Positions 35,785 through 36,497 of a DNA stretch of 36,497 bases are shown here, in pieces; positions within the stretch are counted from its first letter, which is position 1; each line of letters opens with the position of its first letter. The notes below the pieces were generated by a model that saw nothing but the letters and a program-made list of their open reading frames with translations, made no database searches and had not been told where the DNA came from. This DNA is from a virus: positions 1 through 36,497 of the IMG/VR virus record IMGVR_UViG_3300032058_000003; one strand, written 5' to 3'. A program made the position numbers and the translations under genes.

Positions 35785-36497
35785 GCGACGCGTTGCTGGA
35801 ACGGCTGGTCGCTGAGATCGTGGCGCTGCGGGAGAGGGTGGCGCATCTCGAGCGGTGCGAGTACATCGCTCGAGCGGGCGTAGCGGGGGACGCCGACCTG
35901 CTGGACGGCCTGCACGCCGACGCCACTAACGCTGCCGATGCCCACGTGGTAGCGACGGATCAAGCTGGTAAAGCGAAGCTGAAGGGCCTAGGTCTTGATA
36001 CCACGGGCACAGCAGGCACTGGCGACTTGAGGCTAACAGGCAGGATCAACTTCGAGTCTAGCGGAGTTGTGGATACGAACCTCTATCGCTCCGCCGCCGA
36101 TACACTCAAGACCGACGATTCGTTGATAGTGGCAGATGGTCTCAACGTCGGCTCAGTGACGACGGCGCGGTGGGGGCAGGCATTCGTCAGGACCACTCGA
36201 TATCCGGTAGTGCTGGCGGAACGCTCTAGCTCCAGCACTACGGGCCTATCGGGCGGGCTTTCAACCAAGCATACCACGTCGGCCAACATGAACGACGGCT
36301 TTGGCACCAGCATCGGCTTTCACATCGAGGATGATGCGGCGGTGAACAACGTGATCGGCGAGATCGGGGCAGTACGTGCTGGAGCAGACAATAGCGGCGC
36401 GCTAGTATTCGTTCCATACAACAACGGCATTCGTGCCGAGGCGATGCGTATATTGCCATCGGGCCGCGTCGGCATCGGCACCACCTCGCCCGCCACA
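35781..36497 (+). CDS. Tail fibre protein, N-terminal part (runs off the window)
   Basis: The frame is open from ATG 35781 to the last base (239 codons) and continues at base 131 of the window to the stop at 293-295, for 293 residues in all. The N-terminus is a coiled coil (LLERLVAEIVALRERVAHLE), followed by DADLLDGLHADATNAADAHV, a 'DA..LdG..a' motif common in fibres. Next come TGTAGTGDLRLTGRINFESS and shaft-like strands, ending with GIGTTSPAT shared with the left end. It is probably a trimeric fibre attached to the baseplate. Confidence 0.87.
   Translation, partial: MSDALLERLVAEIVALRERVAHLERCEYIARAGVAGDADLLDGLHADATNAADAHVVATDQAGKAKLKGLGLDTTGTAGTGDLRLTGRINFESSGVVDTNLYRSAADTLKTDDSLIVADGLNVGSVTTARWGQAFVRTTRYPVVLAERSSSSTTGLSGGLSTKHTTSANMNDGFGTSIGFHIEDDAAVNNVIGEIGAVRAGADNSGALVFVPYNNGIRAEAMRILPSGRVGIGTTSPAT
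36368..36497. repeat. Right copy of terminal direct repeat
   Basis: Matches bases 1-130 except at 36378 (G here, A at base 11). The reading frame of the tail fibre passes through both copies in register, which supports joining the ends. Confidence 0.9.

Overview
The window is an essentially complete genome of a tailed siphovirus-like phage, about 36.4 kb and GC-rich. Bases 1-130 reappear at 36368-36497 with one mismatch. The tail-fibre gene that starts at 35781 runs off the right end and finishes in frame at 2-295, so the true molecule is circularly closed (about 36,367 bp) or terminally redundant. I see no integrase, no clear lysogeny repressor and no tRNA gene, so a lytic life style is more likely. 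The host is not identifiable from sequence alone. The promoters are sigma70-like and Shine-Dalgarno sites are canonical. A GC-rich Gram-negative-type or Chloroflexota-like bacterium is only a guess.

Layout: (1) 2-295, end of the tail fibre. (2) 457-2567, lysis: a two-domain endolysin, a small membrane protein and a holin. (3) 2593-5325, five small genes of unknown role, mostly flanked by strong hairpins and including zinc-ribbon, ribbon-helix-helix and excisionase-like proteins. (4) 5458-10436, an early operon from a consensus promoter: RHH protein, ERCC4-type nuclease, RecT-like annealing protein, RecB/Cas4-like exonuclease and a J-domain protein. (5) 10433-15097, replication: VWA protein, P-loop helicase, candidate origin, primase-polymerase with a zinc finger. 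(6) 15106-18697, accessory region: a GGCNN pentanucleotide array, Com-like zinc finger, ParB-like protein, methyltransferase-like protein, radical-SAM protein and a reverse-strand HNH homing endonuclease. (7) 18711-24063, terminase, portal and a MuF head protein split by an intein. (8) 24193-36497, scaffold, capsid, head-tail joining proteins, tail tube, tail chaperones with a -1 frameshift, tape measure, distal tail, baseplate and fibres. No stretch over 300 bases lacks a gene. The longest gaps are 2568-2830, 5285-5554 and 15098-15390, each holding the signals listed.

The most striking system is in the MuF gene. An intein (22468-23688) has normal splice blocks at both ends but no recognisable endonuclease in its own frame. 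The middle instead encodes, on the opposite strand, a 309-residue protein with five Cys4 zinc fingers and a PD-(D/E)XK (DUF559/Vsr-like) nuclease. That gene has its own near-consensus promoter, with TATAAT exactly six bases before the ATG. Its codons lie on the same triplet boundaries as the intein codons, and its stop is the complement of a Ser codon in the conserved T-S-D-H splice block. A second reverse-strand endonuclease (15871-16635) has the same kind of zinc-finger array fused to an HNH nuclease and the same TATAAT-N6-ATG start. It sits beside a broken copy of the 5' end of a ParB-like gene. Together they suggest a family of antisense, leaderless homing endonucleases with modular DNA-reading arrays.
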